DNA of 64,000 nt from Algisphaera sp039180025 (GCA_039180025.1 JBCDDZ010000011.1:1-64000), one strand, 5' to 3'; positions 54,119 to 63,045 are shown, numbered from the stretch's first letter. The notes: generated by a model from the sequence alone, not told the origin. Made by a program: numbers and translations.

Positions 54119-56131
54119 ATGGCCCTACTGAGCGTCGCCAACCTCGTGTTTTCCTACGGTGACCGCGTCGTCCTCGACGGCGTGAACCTCACCGTGGACG
54201 CCGGGCTCCACGTCGGGCTCGTCGGACGCAACGGCTGCGGCAAGTCCACGCTCCTCAAAATGATCGCCGCCCAGAGCGGCGCGACAGGCCTGCCGACGGG
54301 GCTCAAGCCCGAGTCCGGCCAGATTCAGCTCGCCCGCGGGGCCGCCGCCGGCTACCTCCACCAGGACCACGACCTGAACCCGCAGCGCACCCTCCGCGAA
54401 GAGGCCGGCCACGCCTTCGCCGAACTCGAATCGCTCCACCGGCAGCTCGAAGACACCGCCGAAGCCATGGGCACCGCGGAAGGCGACACCCTCGACGCGC
54501 TGCTGAAAAAATACGAGCTCCTCGAAGAACGCATGCAGGCCTCGGGTGGCTACGCGGTCGATCACAAGATCGACGAGACGCTTCACGGGCTCGGGCTCAC
54601 CGACGCGATGTTCAACATCAAGTGTGCCGACCTTTCGGGCGGCCAGAAAGGACGCCTCGCCCTCGCCAAGCTCCTGCTCAGCGAGCCGGACATCCTCCTG
54701 CTCGACGAACCGACCAACCACCTCGACATCGCCGGCCGCGAGTGGCTCGAACAGTTCCTCGCGACCTACAGCGGGGCCGTGGTCCTGATCTCCCACGACC
54801 GCTGGCTGCTCGACCGCGTGGTCACCAAGATCTACGAGCTGGAAGCGGGGCAGATGGTCGAATACCCCGGCAACTACGCCAAGTTCCGCGAGCTCCGTGC
54901 CCTGCGCATCGAAGACCAGCGCCGCGCGTTCGAAAAACAGCAAACCAAGATCAAATCCGAACAGAACTTCATCGACCGCTACCGCGCCGGCCAACGCTCC
55001 AAACAAGCCCAGGGCCGGGAGAAACGGCTCGAACGCTTCAAACGCGACCACCTCCTCGAGCCCCCCGTCGAGCTCGACGTGATGAAGCTGAACTTCAGCC
55101 CGAAAAACCGCGGCAACGACGTCGTCGCCCAGGCCGAAGGCTTATCGCTTACCCACGACAACGACGGCACGCCCAAGCAATTGTTCCGCGACTTCACCCT
55201 CTCGCTCAAACGCGGCGAGCGCCTCGGGATCATCGGCCCCAACGGCGCCGGCAAGTCCACCCTCGTCCGCTGCCTCTTAGGTGAACAACAACCCACTTCC
55301 GGGGGCGGCAAGATCGGCAGCCAGATCGAGGTCGGCTACTTCACCCAGACCCACGAACACCTGGACCTGAAAAAATCCATCGTCGAATACCTCCGCGCCT
55401 TTACGCCCAACGAGCTCGAACAAGAAGCCCGCGACCTCGCCGGCGCGTTTCTCTTCACCGGCCTGGAACAGGACAAGCCGCTCTCGGTCCTCTCCGGCGG
55501 CGAACGCGCCCGCGCCGTCCTCGCCGGGCTGGTCAACGGCGGCCACAACCTCCTGGTCCTCGACGAGCCGACCAACCACCTCGACATCCCCAGCGCCGAA
55601 CGCCTCGAAGAAACCCTCCGCACCTACACCACCCAGCAGCAGGCCTACTCCACCGCCGGCAACCAGTCCCACGCCGGCACCCTGATCCTCATCACCCACG
55701 ACCGCATGCTCCTCGACGAGTTGGTCGACCAGCTCCTGGTCTTCGACGGCCAGGGCGGCGTGACCCATTTCTTGGGCACTTATTCTGACTGGCACGACCA
55801 GCAGCAGAGCACCCCGACAGCCTCTGCCCCGGCTCCCGCCGCCGTTGCAAAAACGCCCGACAAACCCAAAAAAACCGCCGCGAAGCCGCCGTCCCGCAAA
55901 ACAAAACCGTCCCCCAAAACTGCGGCCAGCGGCGGCAACAAAATGAGCCAGGCAAAGCTCGAATCCGAAATCGAACGCCTCGAATCTCGGCTACAAGAAA
56001 TCGACTTCGCGCTCATGGACCCCGCGGTGTTCGCCGACGGCGAGAAAGTCAAAGCCCTCCAAACCGAACGCGAAGCCACGCAAACCCAACTCAAACCCCT
56101 CGAGTCCGAGTGGGCCCGCCGCGCGGGATAA
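54119..56131 (+). CDS. ABC-F family ATPase
   Basis: 670 residues, two ATP-binding cassettes on one chain with no membrane segments. Walker A: VGRNGCGKSTLL and GPNGAGKSTLV; signature motifs: LSGGQKGRLALAKLLL and LSGGERARAVLAGL; Walker B: ILLLDEPTNHLDI and LLVLDEPTNHLDI. The linker of about 85 residues has the ABC-F interdomain helices, and the tail is a Lys/Pro/Ala-rich stretch with a coiled coil (KLESEIERLESRLQEID). It resembles Uup/EttA-type proteins that bind the ribosome. ATG 54119 (MALLSVANLVFSYG) is the natural start. Confidence 0.93.
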   Translation: MALLSVANLVFSYGDRVVLDGVNLTVDAGLHVGLVGRNGCGKSTLLKMIAAQSGATGLPTGLKPESGQIQLARGAAAGYLHQDHDLNPQRTLREEAGHAFAELESLHRQLEDTAEAMGTAEGDTLDALLKKYELLEERMQASGGYAVDHKIDETLHGLGLTDAMFNIKCADLSGGQKGRLALAKLLLSEPDILLLDEPTNHLDIAGREWLEQFLATYSGAVVLISHDRWLLDRVVTKIYELEAGQMVEYPGNYAKFRELRALRIEDQRRAFEKQQTKIKSEQNFIDRYRAGQRSKQAQGREKRLERFKRDHLLEPPVELDVMKLNFSPKNRGNDVVAQAEGLSLTHDNDGTPKQLFRDFTLSLKRGERLGIIGPNGAGKSTLVRCLLGEQQPTSGGGKIGSQIEVGYFTQTHEHLDLKKSIVEYLRAFTPNELEQEARDLAGAFLFTGLEQDKPLSVLSGGERARAVLAGLVNGGHNLLVLDEPTNHLDIPSAERLEETLRTYTTQQQAYSTAGNQSHAGTLILITHDRMLLDELVDQLLVFDGQGGVTHFLGTYSDWHDQQQSTPTASAPAPAAVAKTPDKPKKTAAKPPSRKTKPSPKTAASGGNKMSQAKLESEIERLESRLQEIDFALMDPAVFADGEKVKALQTEREATQTQLKPLESEWARRAG

Positions 56132-56175
56132 ATCGACCCGCCCCCTCGGACCCGCCGGCCCGCCGCGGCGACACG

Positions 56176-56664
56176 CTACGTCCGATCGACCCACGGTGCC
56201 CCGAGGAGGGTGGCCAGCTTTTTGCTTTCCGCCGCCAGGGGTTCGCCGCCGTGGCAGAGCACAAACCGTTTCCAGCCACGGCACAAGGAAATCGTCAGGC
56301 TGCCCTCGGCACGCCGCAGCTCCACCGCGGTGAATACATCGAAACGGAACACCCGCTCCCCGCCCGACATCCCCCACAACCCCGTGACGACTCGCCGTAC
56401 CTCCTGCCGGTCCGCTTCGACCACCGTCACGAAATTCATCGACGTCAAGATCAACGACACCGCAAACAGAAGCCCCGCCCACCACGCGGTGAATGGATCG
56501 CCGTCCCACCACGCCCCCACGGAAAACGCCGCGAAGATCAGCGGGAAAACAACCCGCATGATCTTGGTCGTCTTGCCTCGATGGTACACATACGTCCGAG
56601 CCGGCATCGACTCGGTGGCCGCGCTGGACGGAGACGCTATGGATTCGTGATCGCTGAGCCGCAT
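56176..56664 (-). CDS. two-helix membrane protein
   Basis: 162 residues with two closely spaced helices (VVFPLIFAAFSVGAWW; FTAWWAGLLFAVSLILTSMN) and a beta-rich cytoplasmic tail (VVEADRQEVRRVVTGLWGM). The arrangement is similar to small PH-like bacterial proteins (YdbS/YdbT-type), but identity is not certain. Single gene. Confidence 0.6.
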   Translation of the reverse strand: MRLSDHESIASPSSAATESMPARTYVYHRGKTTKIMRVVFPLIFAAFSVGAWWDGDPFTAWWAGLLFAVSLILTSMNFVTVVEADRQEVRRVVTGLWGMSGGERVFRFDVFTAVELRRAEGSLTISLCRGWKRFVLCHGGEPLAAESKKLATLLGAPWVDRT

Positions 56665-56861
56665 CCTTTAATGATAACCGTGGGCACAGCCCGATCGGTG
56701 GTTTCCGCGGTATATCGCTGTAAACGAGAGAAAAGGCCACACCGAATACGTCACTGTCCCACCCTCGGGATCCAGTGGCCTGCTCCAACCGGTTGACCAC
56801 AAACGCTGAACCCACCCACCACCCGGTGGCAATGGGAACGCTCCGCTTTCGCACTATCGAT

Positions 56862-58838
56862 TCAGGTATCGAACCGCGAGACGAGTTCCCGCAGGTCTTC
56901 GGCCCGCCGGGAAAGGTGTTCCGAAGCCTCGGCCGCCTGACGCGTGCCTTCGAGCGATTCCGACGCTACGGAATTGATCGACTCGAGCCCCATCGCGACC
57001 TCCTGGGCCGCGGCGGACTGCTCCTCGGCGGCGGCCGCGATCGACTGAACCTTGTGGGCCAGGCCGTTGGACGTGTCCACGATCTGCTGCAAGCTTCGGC
57101 CCGCCTGGGTGGCGGACTCCACGCCGGCGGACACCTGCTGCGTGCCGGTATCCATCCGCGCCACCGCTTGGCCGGTCTCCTGCTGGATCGCGGTGATCGA
57201 CGCGCTGATCTCGTCGGTGGCCTGCGTGGTCCGGTCGGCGAGCTTACGCACCTCGTCGGCGACGACCGCAAAACCCCGGCCGTGCTCACCCGCCCGAGCC
57301 GCCTCGATCGCCGCGTTGAGCGCTAGCAGGTTGGTCTGGTCCGCGATGTCGTTGATCACCGCGATGATCTCGCCGATCTGCTCGCCACGCTTGCCGAGTT
57401 CGGTCACGGCCCGGGCGGAATTGGTCACGGCATCGCTAATGGTCTGCATCCCGGCGACGGTCTGCTGCACCACGTCCTGGCCTTCTCGGGCGGCGCCGCC
57501 GGCCTGGTCGGCGTCGGTCGAGGCGTCGGACGCCTGCCGCGCCACCTCCACCACGCTGGCGGACATCTCTTCCACCGCGGCGCTGATCGAATTCATCTGG
57601 CCGGACTGCGTGTGCATACCCGTCGAGAGCTGCTCGCTGCACGCGGCAACCTCGGTGGCGGCCGCGGCAACCTCTTCGCTGGACTGGTGGACCTGGCCGA
57701 TGATGTGGCGGAGCGTCGTGACAAATTCGTTGAAGGATTGGGCCAACTGACCGATCTCGTCCTTGGATGAGTGATCGACAGTGAGGGTCAGGTTGTTGCT
57801 GGACTGGATCTCATGGATCCGGGTAACCAAGTGGGTCAGCGGACGGGTGATCGACCGGGTGGTCAGCAGCGCGCCCAGCACGCCGAGCACCACGATCAGC
57901 AGCGTGACGCCGCCGACGACGACCTGAGCCCGGACCGCGGCGACCGCGGCCTGGTCGGCGTCGCTACGCAGCGCGGCGGAGAGGAAGTCTTCGGTCTCTT
58001 TGAGCTTGTTGATCTTGGCCGTGATGATGCTGAACCACACCCCGGCGTCGGCCCCGAAGCCGCCGGTGTCGGCCCGCGCAAACGCGACGTCGCGGTACCC
58101 CTGCACCTCGCCGAAGGCGGGGTCGGCGCTCGCCTGGTCGAAATACGCCATGGCCTCGGGCGAGGCCAGCGCTTGGAACTCGGTGAAGTAGGTGTCCTGC
58201 TCGGTGACCAGCGCGATGAACTTGCGGTACATCCCCGGGCCAAACTGGTCGGCGGCAAAAGTGTTCGAGAGCACAGCACGTTCGATGCCGGCCCGTTCTT
58301 TGCCCTTGAGGAAATGGACATACGCGGCGATGCTGCGGGTCAGGTCGGCGTCGCGGCTCTGCTCGGACATCACGCCGATGGCGTCGAGGAAGCGGCCGTT
58401 CATCGCCGTGTAATACCCGATGGCTTGCCCGGCGGGGATGCTCATCGCCGAGACCGCCTGGCGGGTGGCGTCGATCCGGTCGAGATCCGCCAGCGCCGCG
58501 GCGAGGCTGTCTTGAAACGCCTGATCGAAATCGGTGGGATCGAAATCCTCGAGGAAGCCCCGTACCGCTTCGATCCGCGTATCCGCCAACTCGCGCTGGT
58601 CGCCAAGCTCGGCAGAAAATTTCTTACCCTGGCTCCCCAGGAAGCCGGCCGTGCGGCCGCGCTCTTTCTGGGTTTCGTGGACCATCGCGCTCAGGTGAAC
58701 CGCCAGGTCCGAAAGCACGCTGAGGTCTTGCATCTCCGCCGCGACCCGGGCGTTGGTCTGATAAATCCGTGCCCCCATGACCGCAATGACCAGCAAGGGA
58801 ACCGCGGCGAGCAGAGACAATTTGAGTTTGATAGACAT
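56862..58838 (-). CDS. methyl-accepting chemotaxis protein with NIT sensor
   Basis: 658 residues. After an N-terminal membrane helix (LSLLAAVPLLVIAVMGARI), the periplasmic part is a nitrate/nitrite-sensing (NIT) helical domain with QKERGRTAGFLGS and ERAVLSNTFAADQF. A second helix at about 320-345, HAMP, then the signalling hairpin whose tip is NDIADQTNLLALNAAIEAAR and which carries AGEHGRGFAVVADEVRKLAD. No ATG alternative; CGGAG lies before ATG 58838. No cheA/cheW gene is in the window. Confidence 0.93.
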   Translation of the reverse strand: MSIKLKLSLLAAVPLLVIAVMGARIYQTNARVAAEMQDLSVLSDLAVHLSAMVHETQKERGRTAGFLGSQGKKFSAELGDQRELADTRIEAVRGFLEDFDPTDFDQAFQDSLAAALADLDRIDATRQAVSAMSIPAGQAIGYYTAMNGRFLDAIGVMSEQSRDADLTRSIAAYVHFLKGKERAGIERAVLSNTFAADQFGPGMYRKFIALVTEQDTYFTEFQALASPEAMAYFDQASADPAFGEVQGYRDVAFARADTGGFGADAGVWFSIITAKINKLKETEDFLSAALRSDADQAAVAAVRAQVVVGGVTLLIVVLGVLGALLTTRSITRPLTHLVTRIHEIQSSNNLTLTVDHSSKDEIGQLAQSFNEFVTTLRHIIGQVHQSSEEVAAAATEVAACSEQLSTGMHTQSGQMNSISAAVEEMSASVVEVARQASDASTDADQAGGAAREGQDVVQQTVAGMQTISDAVTNSARAVTELGKRGEQIGEIIAVINDIADQTNLLALNAAIEAARAGEHGRGFAVVADEVRKLADRTTQATDEISASITAIQQETGQAVARMDTGTQQVSAGVESATQAGRSLQQIVDTSNGLAHKVQSIAAAAEEQSAAAQEVAMGLESINSVASESLEGTRQAAEASEHLSRRAEDLRELVSRFDT

Positions 58839-58997
58839 GGCCTGGATTCTCCGGAGCGACGAAATGTCGACGAGCAACGCCGAGCCGATCGGCAGCGGGA
58901 CCCCTCTTGCCTTTCGGCAATACCTCGCAGATACATAAGCCAAATCCCGCCGAGACCCGCAAAGCTTTTGGTGAATCCGCAGGCTATCGCCATCGAC

Positions 58998-59692
58998 TCA
59001 ACGCCGAACCAACTCGTCCCAGACCCGCTGCCGCGGCAGATTGAACGCCGCATCGAGCGCGGTGCACAAAGCCAAGTCGTTGTCGAAACGGTCACGCGTG
59101 GCAAAACGCACGGCGCTGTCGGCATAGAGCACGAACACGCCGTCGCCGTGCCACGAATCCACCCGTGCGGGCAGACCCACGCTGCCGGCGAGGACCACCC
59201 GCGAGCCCAAAAGGTCGAGCTGAAGCAGCGCGTCGGCGGCGGCCGGGTCATCGGGGATCGGGGCCAGCGGCGCGAGGCCATAGCTGATCAACACGTTCTG
59301 CCCCGGCATACCGCGCGGCCAGGGGCTGTTCGCGCCATCGAACGGCTGGTCGTCGCTCGTCACCGCCGGACAGTAGAACGCCTAGGGGCTCTCCATCAAA
59401 CCGTCCAAATAGAGCCAACCGTAGAGCACGAATTTGTTCGCAAGGCCGCTGTACACGTTCGTGTTGAACTGCAACCGCCCCGCCCGAAACCCGATCGGCA
59501 CCCACTGGTCGTCAGTGTTCGCGTACACCTGAAACGACTGGTGCACGCTCCGCAGGTTGGCCTGACACTTCATGTCGATCGCCGCGTCCCGCAACGCCCC
59601 GAGCACCGGCAACAACAACCCGATCAACACCGCCACCCCGATCACCACCAACAACTCGACCAGGGTAAACGCACGCCACGTAGCTCAAGCAT
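58998..59692 (-). pseudogene. type II secretion-type prepilin, disrupted by a frameshift and an amber codon
   Basis: Three blocks in order are all that remain: ATG 59692 with GGAGG in front (MLELRGVR), then FTLVELLVVIGVAVLIGLLL and AAIDMKCQANLRSVHQSFQV in a frame displaced by one base (loss of a single base after CGT near codon 8), then a TAG at 59382-59384 in the middle of LMESP*AFYCPAVTSDDQ, after which the same frame runs on to 58998. Each break is in a place where related planctomycete prepilins (H-x9-DG type) are uninterrupted. The intact ribosome binding site and good downstream codons suggest recent decay. It ends just before the integron array. Confidence 0.8.
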
Positions 59693-59704
59693 AGCCTCCG
59701 CCTA

Positions 59705-59823
59705 CCGACGATAGCTCCTTTAAAAAAAGGCTCAGTGGCCGGCCGCCCGCGGGAGTGGGCGTACCATCAGCAACCCCATTCTACTCGCGGGCCTCGCCGG
59801 TCAACTGCAGCCGGGGGTTAGGC
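59705..59823 (-). repeat. attC site 1 (array terminus)
   Basis: Inner core GTTAGGC at 59817-59823; the palindromic arms GGCCGGCCGCCCGCGGG and CGCGGGCCTCGCCGG are present. The outer core expected near 59705-59712 is degenerate, the sign of an array end. Confidence 0.85.
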
Positions 59824-60177
59824 CTCTTCGGTAGGAGCACCGAAGGACAACTGGTTGCGATCCGGGTCACGCACGACGAAGTCTCGCATCCCGTAGTCGT
59901 AATCCTTTGGCTCCCCGTCGGTTGTAGCTCCACGCTTGGTAATCTCCGAAAAATAGGCGTCCACCTCGTCGCAGAAGATGTAAACCGCGCCGGAACCGGG
60001 CTCTCCGGTGTTGGGGTTACTGTGAGCCGAGAGATGCAGGCAGCAGTCGCCGTGCTTGATGCCGGCGTACTGACCTACGCGAAAGTCTTCGGTGAAACCG
60101 AGCACGTCAGCGAAGTAGCGTAGCGACGCGTCAAGGTCGCTCACCGGAAAAATTGCTGCAGCACCGTTGATCTTCAT
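59818..60177 (-). CDS. cassette 1: VOC (glyoxalase/bleomycin resistance fold) protein
   Basis: 119 residues, one glyoxalase/bleomycin-resistance fold: FPVSDLDASLRYFADVLGF, then VYIFCDEVDAYFSEITKRGA and RDFVVRDPDRNQLSFGAP. It is a likely metal-binding dioxygenase, isomerase or antibiotic-binding protein; the substrate cannot be read from sequence. ATG 60177 sits 6 bases inside the recombination core and no ribosome binding site is seen. Its stop TAA is part of the GCCTAAC core of attC 1. Confidence 0.9.
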   Translation of the reverse strand: MKINGAAAIFPVSDLDASLRYFADVLGFTEDFRVGQYAGIKHGDCCLHLSAHSNPNTGEPGSGAVYIFCDEVDAYFSEITKRGATTDGEPKDYDYGMRDFVVRDPDRNQLSFGAPTEEA

Positions 60178-60182
60178 GAGAG

Positions 60183-60290
60183 GCCTAACGAAAAAAGCTC
60201 AGTTGCCGGCCGCCCGCGGGAGGGACGTCCAACCGACCACTCGATTATCGTTCGCGGGCGCAGCCGGTCAACTGCAGCGGCTGGCTATCC
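60183..60290 (-). repeat. attC site 2
   Basis: Outer core GCCTAAC (60183-60189), inner core GCTATCC (60284-60290, non-standard). Arms CAGTTGCCGGC and GCCGGTCAACTG pair with one extra base on the right side. Confidence 0.9.
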
Positions 60291-61111
60291 TGCTCTTTGT
60301 TCTGAGGTGCGTGAAGTGGATTCCATTCAATGTGAGTCCAGTTATCCCCATCGTCGTCGCTGTCGTTCAATCTTGCATGAAACAGAACACCAAACCAGTC
60401 ATTCTTAGTGCCCTTTAGATAAAACGTATAGCTGAAAGTCATTGTCTCTCCAGGCTCTATATCGCCTGTTCCAGACAAGCCGACCGTTTTCGGATCATAC
60501 TTAGTCTCGATCCTTGTAAGGTACTTACTCTTCGCCGATTCTGTAATATTGAAGACCATCCCCATTTGCTTCCATTGCACAACTGACTTATCCGGAGAAT
60601 CCATACCAATCCATGGTGGGGGGAACACCTGCCAAAACGATTCTTCGGCTGGAAGTTCCAGTACTCCATGGTATGGAACGACCATGTTATAAGTTACACT
60701 TGAGCGTATCCGGGAGAGGTTGCTCAGTGTCATCGTGTAGACTATTCGATATAGAATCTGTCCATTCGACGAACCTATAGACTCGCTTTCCAGAGTTGCG
60801 TTGCGCCTAAGTTTACGACGGCTTGCGAGGTCGATCTCGATCTCTTGGATTGTCGACTTATTCTCAAGCGTTTGACGTTCAATGTCTGTACTCCGTAGTT
60901 CGGCAGACAGTTGTTGATTGGTCAGATCGTGATGTTCACGGACAAATGCACTGTACAGAAACAACGTCCACACTCCCAAGACAAGCACCGTCAAAAACGG
61001 GAGTATTTTGGCGGCTCTGTCCAAAAACTGGTCAAATCGGGATGATGGCTGCTGTCCAAAATGCGAGAGTATCTTGTCTAGTTGGTCGTGGTCTAATTTC
61101 ATCTCAGGCAT
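60245..61111 (-). CDS. cassette 2: single-pass membrane protein
   Basis: 288 residues. A short N-terminus, one membrane helix near residues 35-58 (AAKILPFLTVLVLGVWTLFL), then a coiled coil (LSAELRSTDIERQTLENKST) and a beta-rich external domain (GILELPAEESFWQVFPPP-like, ending IEPGETMTFSYTFYL). No family recognised. Its base composition is more A/T-rich than the chromosome. ATG 61111 comes 6 bases inside the GGATAAC core. The C-terminal SQPLQLTGCARER is encoded by the attC, and the stop lies in it. Confidence 0.8.
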   Translation of the reverse strand: MPEMKLDHDQLDKILSHFGQQPSSRFDQFLDRAAKILPFLTVLVLGVWTLFLYSAFVREHHDLTNQQLSAELRSTDIERQTLENKSTIQEIEIDLASRRKLRRNATLESESIGSSNGQILYRIVYTMTLSNLSRIRSSVTYNMVVPYHGVLELPAEESFWQVFPPPWIGMDSPDKSVVQWKQMGMVFNITESAKSKYLTRIETKYDPKTVGLSGTGDIEPGETMTFSYTFYLKGTKNDWFGVLFHARLNDSDDDGDNWTHIEWNPLHAPQNKEQDSQPLQLTGCARER

Positions 61112-61116
61112 TCGCA

Positions 61117-61223
61117 GGATAACGTCTCCCCGCTCAGTTGCCGGCCGCCCGCGGAGGAGGCGTACCACCGACAACACATTCTACTCGCGGGTATCGCCGG
61201 TCAACTGCAGCCGGTGGTTAGGC
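61117..61223 (-). repeat. attC site 3
   Basis: Outer core GGATAAC (61117-61123, non-standard), inner core GTTAGGC (61217-61223). Its outer core matches the inner core of attC 2, both of which flank cassette 2. Confidence 0.9.
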
Positions 61224-61224
61224 C

Positions 61225-61896
61225 TCAAAAGCTCTCCGCGAGATCCGTCGATCCAGCCTTGTTTAGCCGTACTGTGGGATGGGGTAGGGAACTCGGCTCC
61301 TCCGACCATGTGGGTTCGTATCCATCGGGGTACGGAATTCCCTCGATATAGGCGAGATCAGTCGGATCGGTCGTAGATATCTTCATCAACCGTGGAACCC
61401 ACAATGGTTGAATCGGAAAGCATGTATCATTTATTTGACCATTCTCACTCGTGAAGAGTTCTATTGGGATTGAAACCTGTAGCGTATAACTATTGGTAAC
61501 GTATCGTTTGACCATTCGATCCTGTTGCAAATCCCAGACGAACAGGTCGATCTTGAGCCCGGGCCGTTGACATGAATATGTATCTATTCGGCTTTGTGAA
61601 ACCTCAAACCCATCACGTCGCAGAACTTCCAGTACGCGATTCAAATGTTCTTTAATGATCGAAACATCTAGGTCCTTATGGGACCTGGTTATGTATCCTC
61701 GATGCCCATCGTATGAAAGTCCGCCGGCAACCATCCAAGTTGATCCACTGGAGTCGAAAAGGTCAATGAGTCTTGGCAGTTGAAGCATCAATCGAGCATG
61801 GCGGTATCGATTGACTGCTGGACGGATTACAGTTCGAGTGGCTGCGGTAAACAAGCCTATTAAGGTTATGATCCAGTAACACGCCCGTGTGAACAT
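61225..61896 (-). CDS. cassette 3: nucleotidyltransferase-like protein
   Basis: 223 residues. The segment WMVAGGLSYDGHRG, then TRSHKDLDVSIIKEH, has the G-G ... T-R-x-H-x-D-x-D pattern of the nucleotidyltransferase fold seen in ANT(2'')-type aminoglycoside adenylyltransferases and relatives. A hydrophobic N-terminus (YWIITLIGLFTAATR) could be a membrane anchor, unlike soluble ANT enzymes. Function in resistance is not established. Stop lies 1 base from the attC 3 core, and ATG 61896 is 8 bases from attC 4. A/T-rich relative to the chromosome. Confidence 0.75.
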   Translation of the reverse strand: MFTRACYWIITLIGLFTAATRTVIRPAVNRYRHARLMLQLPRLIDLFDSSGSTWMVAGGLSYDGHRGYITRSHKDLDVSIIKEHLNRVLEVLRRDGFEVSQSRIDTYSCQRPGLKIDLFVWDLQQDRMVKRYVTNSYTLQVSIPIELFTSENGQINDTCFPIQPLWVPRLMKISTTDPTDLAYIEGIPYPDGYEPTWSEEPSSLPHPTVRLNKAGSTDLAESF

Positions 61897-61903
61897 GCAA
61901 GAG

Positions 61904-62012
61904 GCCTAACGTAAAAGGTTCAGTTGCCGGCCGCCCGCGGAAGCAGACTTCAAGCTAACAGCTTAATTATCTATCGCGGGCGTCGCCGGTCAACTGCAGC
62001 CGGGGGTTAGCC
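61904..62012 (-). repeat. attC site 4
   Basis: Outer core GCCTAAC (61904-61910), inner core GTTAGCC (62006-62012). Arms as in site 2 with a longer, A/T-rich loop. Confidence 0.9.
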
Positions 62013-62372
62013 GTTGTCGGTTGATTGGATGATCTCCAGAACAAGGCCATCCGGATCGCGGATAAAGAATCGTTCAGCCGAGGGCTCGAATTCAGAAACG
62101 AACTGCACGCCTGCAGCCTCGAATCGGGCTCTCGCTTCGGCCAGGCTGTCGACGAGCAGGTCCAATGAAAACTCAGCCACCTCGCAGTAACCCGATGGAA
62201 CACGACCCTGCTCAGCCACACCCAATAGTAGGAATCTCCGTCCGTCGCATGCCAAATGCCACGCAGGCCCCTCGGGCTTCAGTGCCTCACACCCAAGCAG
62301 GTCGCGGTAAAAATGCAACGACCTCTCAAGATCCGTGCAGATGATATTGATTTCGCCAATACGAAACTGCAT
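62007..62372 (-). CDS. cassette 4: VOC family protein
   Basis: 121 residues. INIICTDLERSLHFYRDLLG at the start and SLAEARARFEAAGVQFVSEF plus RFFIRDPDGLVLEIIQST at the end give the two beta-alpha-beta-beta-beta units of the VOC fold. The C-terminal metal-ligand Glu is present. A GAGG precedes ATG 62372. The stop TAA overlaps the attC 4 core GTTAGCC. Confidence 0.9.
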   Translation of the reverse strand: MQFRIGEINIICTDLERSLHFYRDLLGCEALKPEGPAWHLACDGRRFLLLGVAEQGRVPSGYCEVAEFSLDLLVDSLAEARARFEAAGVQFVSEFEPSAERFFIRDPDGLVLEIIQSTDNG

Positions 62373-62383
62373 TTAACCTCGAC

Positions 62384-62491
62384 GCCTAACGTCTCCCCGC
62401 TCAGTGGCGAGCCGCCCGCGGGGGAAACGGACGACTCGATTTAATCATTCAGCCGCGGGCGTCGCTCGTCAACTGCAGCGGTTGGTTAGGC
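62384..62491 (-). repeat. attC site 5
   Basis: Outer core GCCTAAC (62384-62390), inner core GTTAGGC (62485-62491). Belongs to a GCGAGC-arm subfamily and is nearly identical to site 8. Confidence 0.9.
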
Positions 62492-62908
62492 CCCTTCAGG
62501 TGAAGGCTCACGTACATCAGAACCCATCTCGATGAATGCATGCCATTCGCCGTCGAGCATGGTAACACGCAAATAGACGGTTCTTCGTTGACCGCTTTCG
62601 AGGCGGGCGTAGGTTGGACAACGAGCGCCAGCATCACCGGTTGTCGAGAGAATATAGTAAACAATGAGCTTATCGTCACCGACAAGATGCCGGCCTTTCG
62701 AGGCAGACTCAACCTCAAAGGTCGCCCGATATAGGTTTTCGTACTCGCTGAATTCACCGAGGGCTTCGACGGATTCGACGGTTCCAGTAAAAACCGCCAT
62801 TGATTTTTCCGCCCGTTGCTCATCAGTCCAGCCTGGCTCGTTGGCGTAGATGGCAGGGGTGACAGCGAAAAGAAAAGCGAAGCCGATCAGAAGCATGAGA
62901 GATTTCAT
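62486..62908 (-). CDS. cassette 5: secreted protein
   Basis: 140 residues. A signal peptide (MLLIGFAFLFAVTPAIYA) is followed by a beta-rich domain (SMAVFTGTVESVEALGEFSE, then CPTYARLESGQRRTVYLRVT) that recalls NTR/TIMP-type small secreted domains found in cassettes. Cassette start codon lies 68 bases inside the core, so it has its own leader. The stop TAA overlaps the attC 5 core. Confidence 0.75.
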   Translation of the reverse strand: MKSLMLLIGFAFLFAVTPAIYANEPGWTDEQRAEKSMAVFTGTVESVEALGEFSEYENLYRATFEVESASKGRHLVGDDKLIVYYILSTTGDAGARCPTYARLESGQRRTVYLRVTMLDGEWHAFIEMGSDVREPSPEGA

Positions 62909-62975
62909 CGATTTACACCAAATTGAGGTCGAGACAATCGTTTAGACGTTCGACAAACGAGAATGTTCCGTTAGG

Positions 62976-63045
62976 GCCTAACGTCAAAGGCTCAGTTGCC
63001 GACCGCCCGCGGGAGGGGGCGGTCAACTGCAGCAATTTGTTATGC
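62976..63045 (-). repeat. attC site 6 (short form)
   Basis: Outer core GCCTAAC (62976-62982), inner core GTTATGC (63039-63045). Only about 70 bases; the loop of the other sites is missing and the arms CAGTTG and CAACTG remain. Confidence 0.85.

Noticed and set aside
54125..55051. Minus-strand frame opposite the ABC-F gene
   Set aside because: Walker and signature motifs are all on the plus strand.
57771..59714. Plus-strand frame of 647 codons opposite the chemoreceptor and prepilin
   Set aside because: It crosses two minus-strand genes, has Arg/His/Gln-rich composition and no domain.
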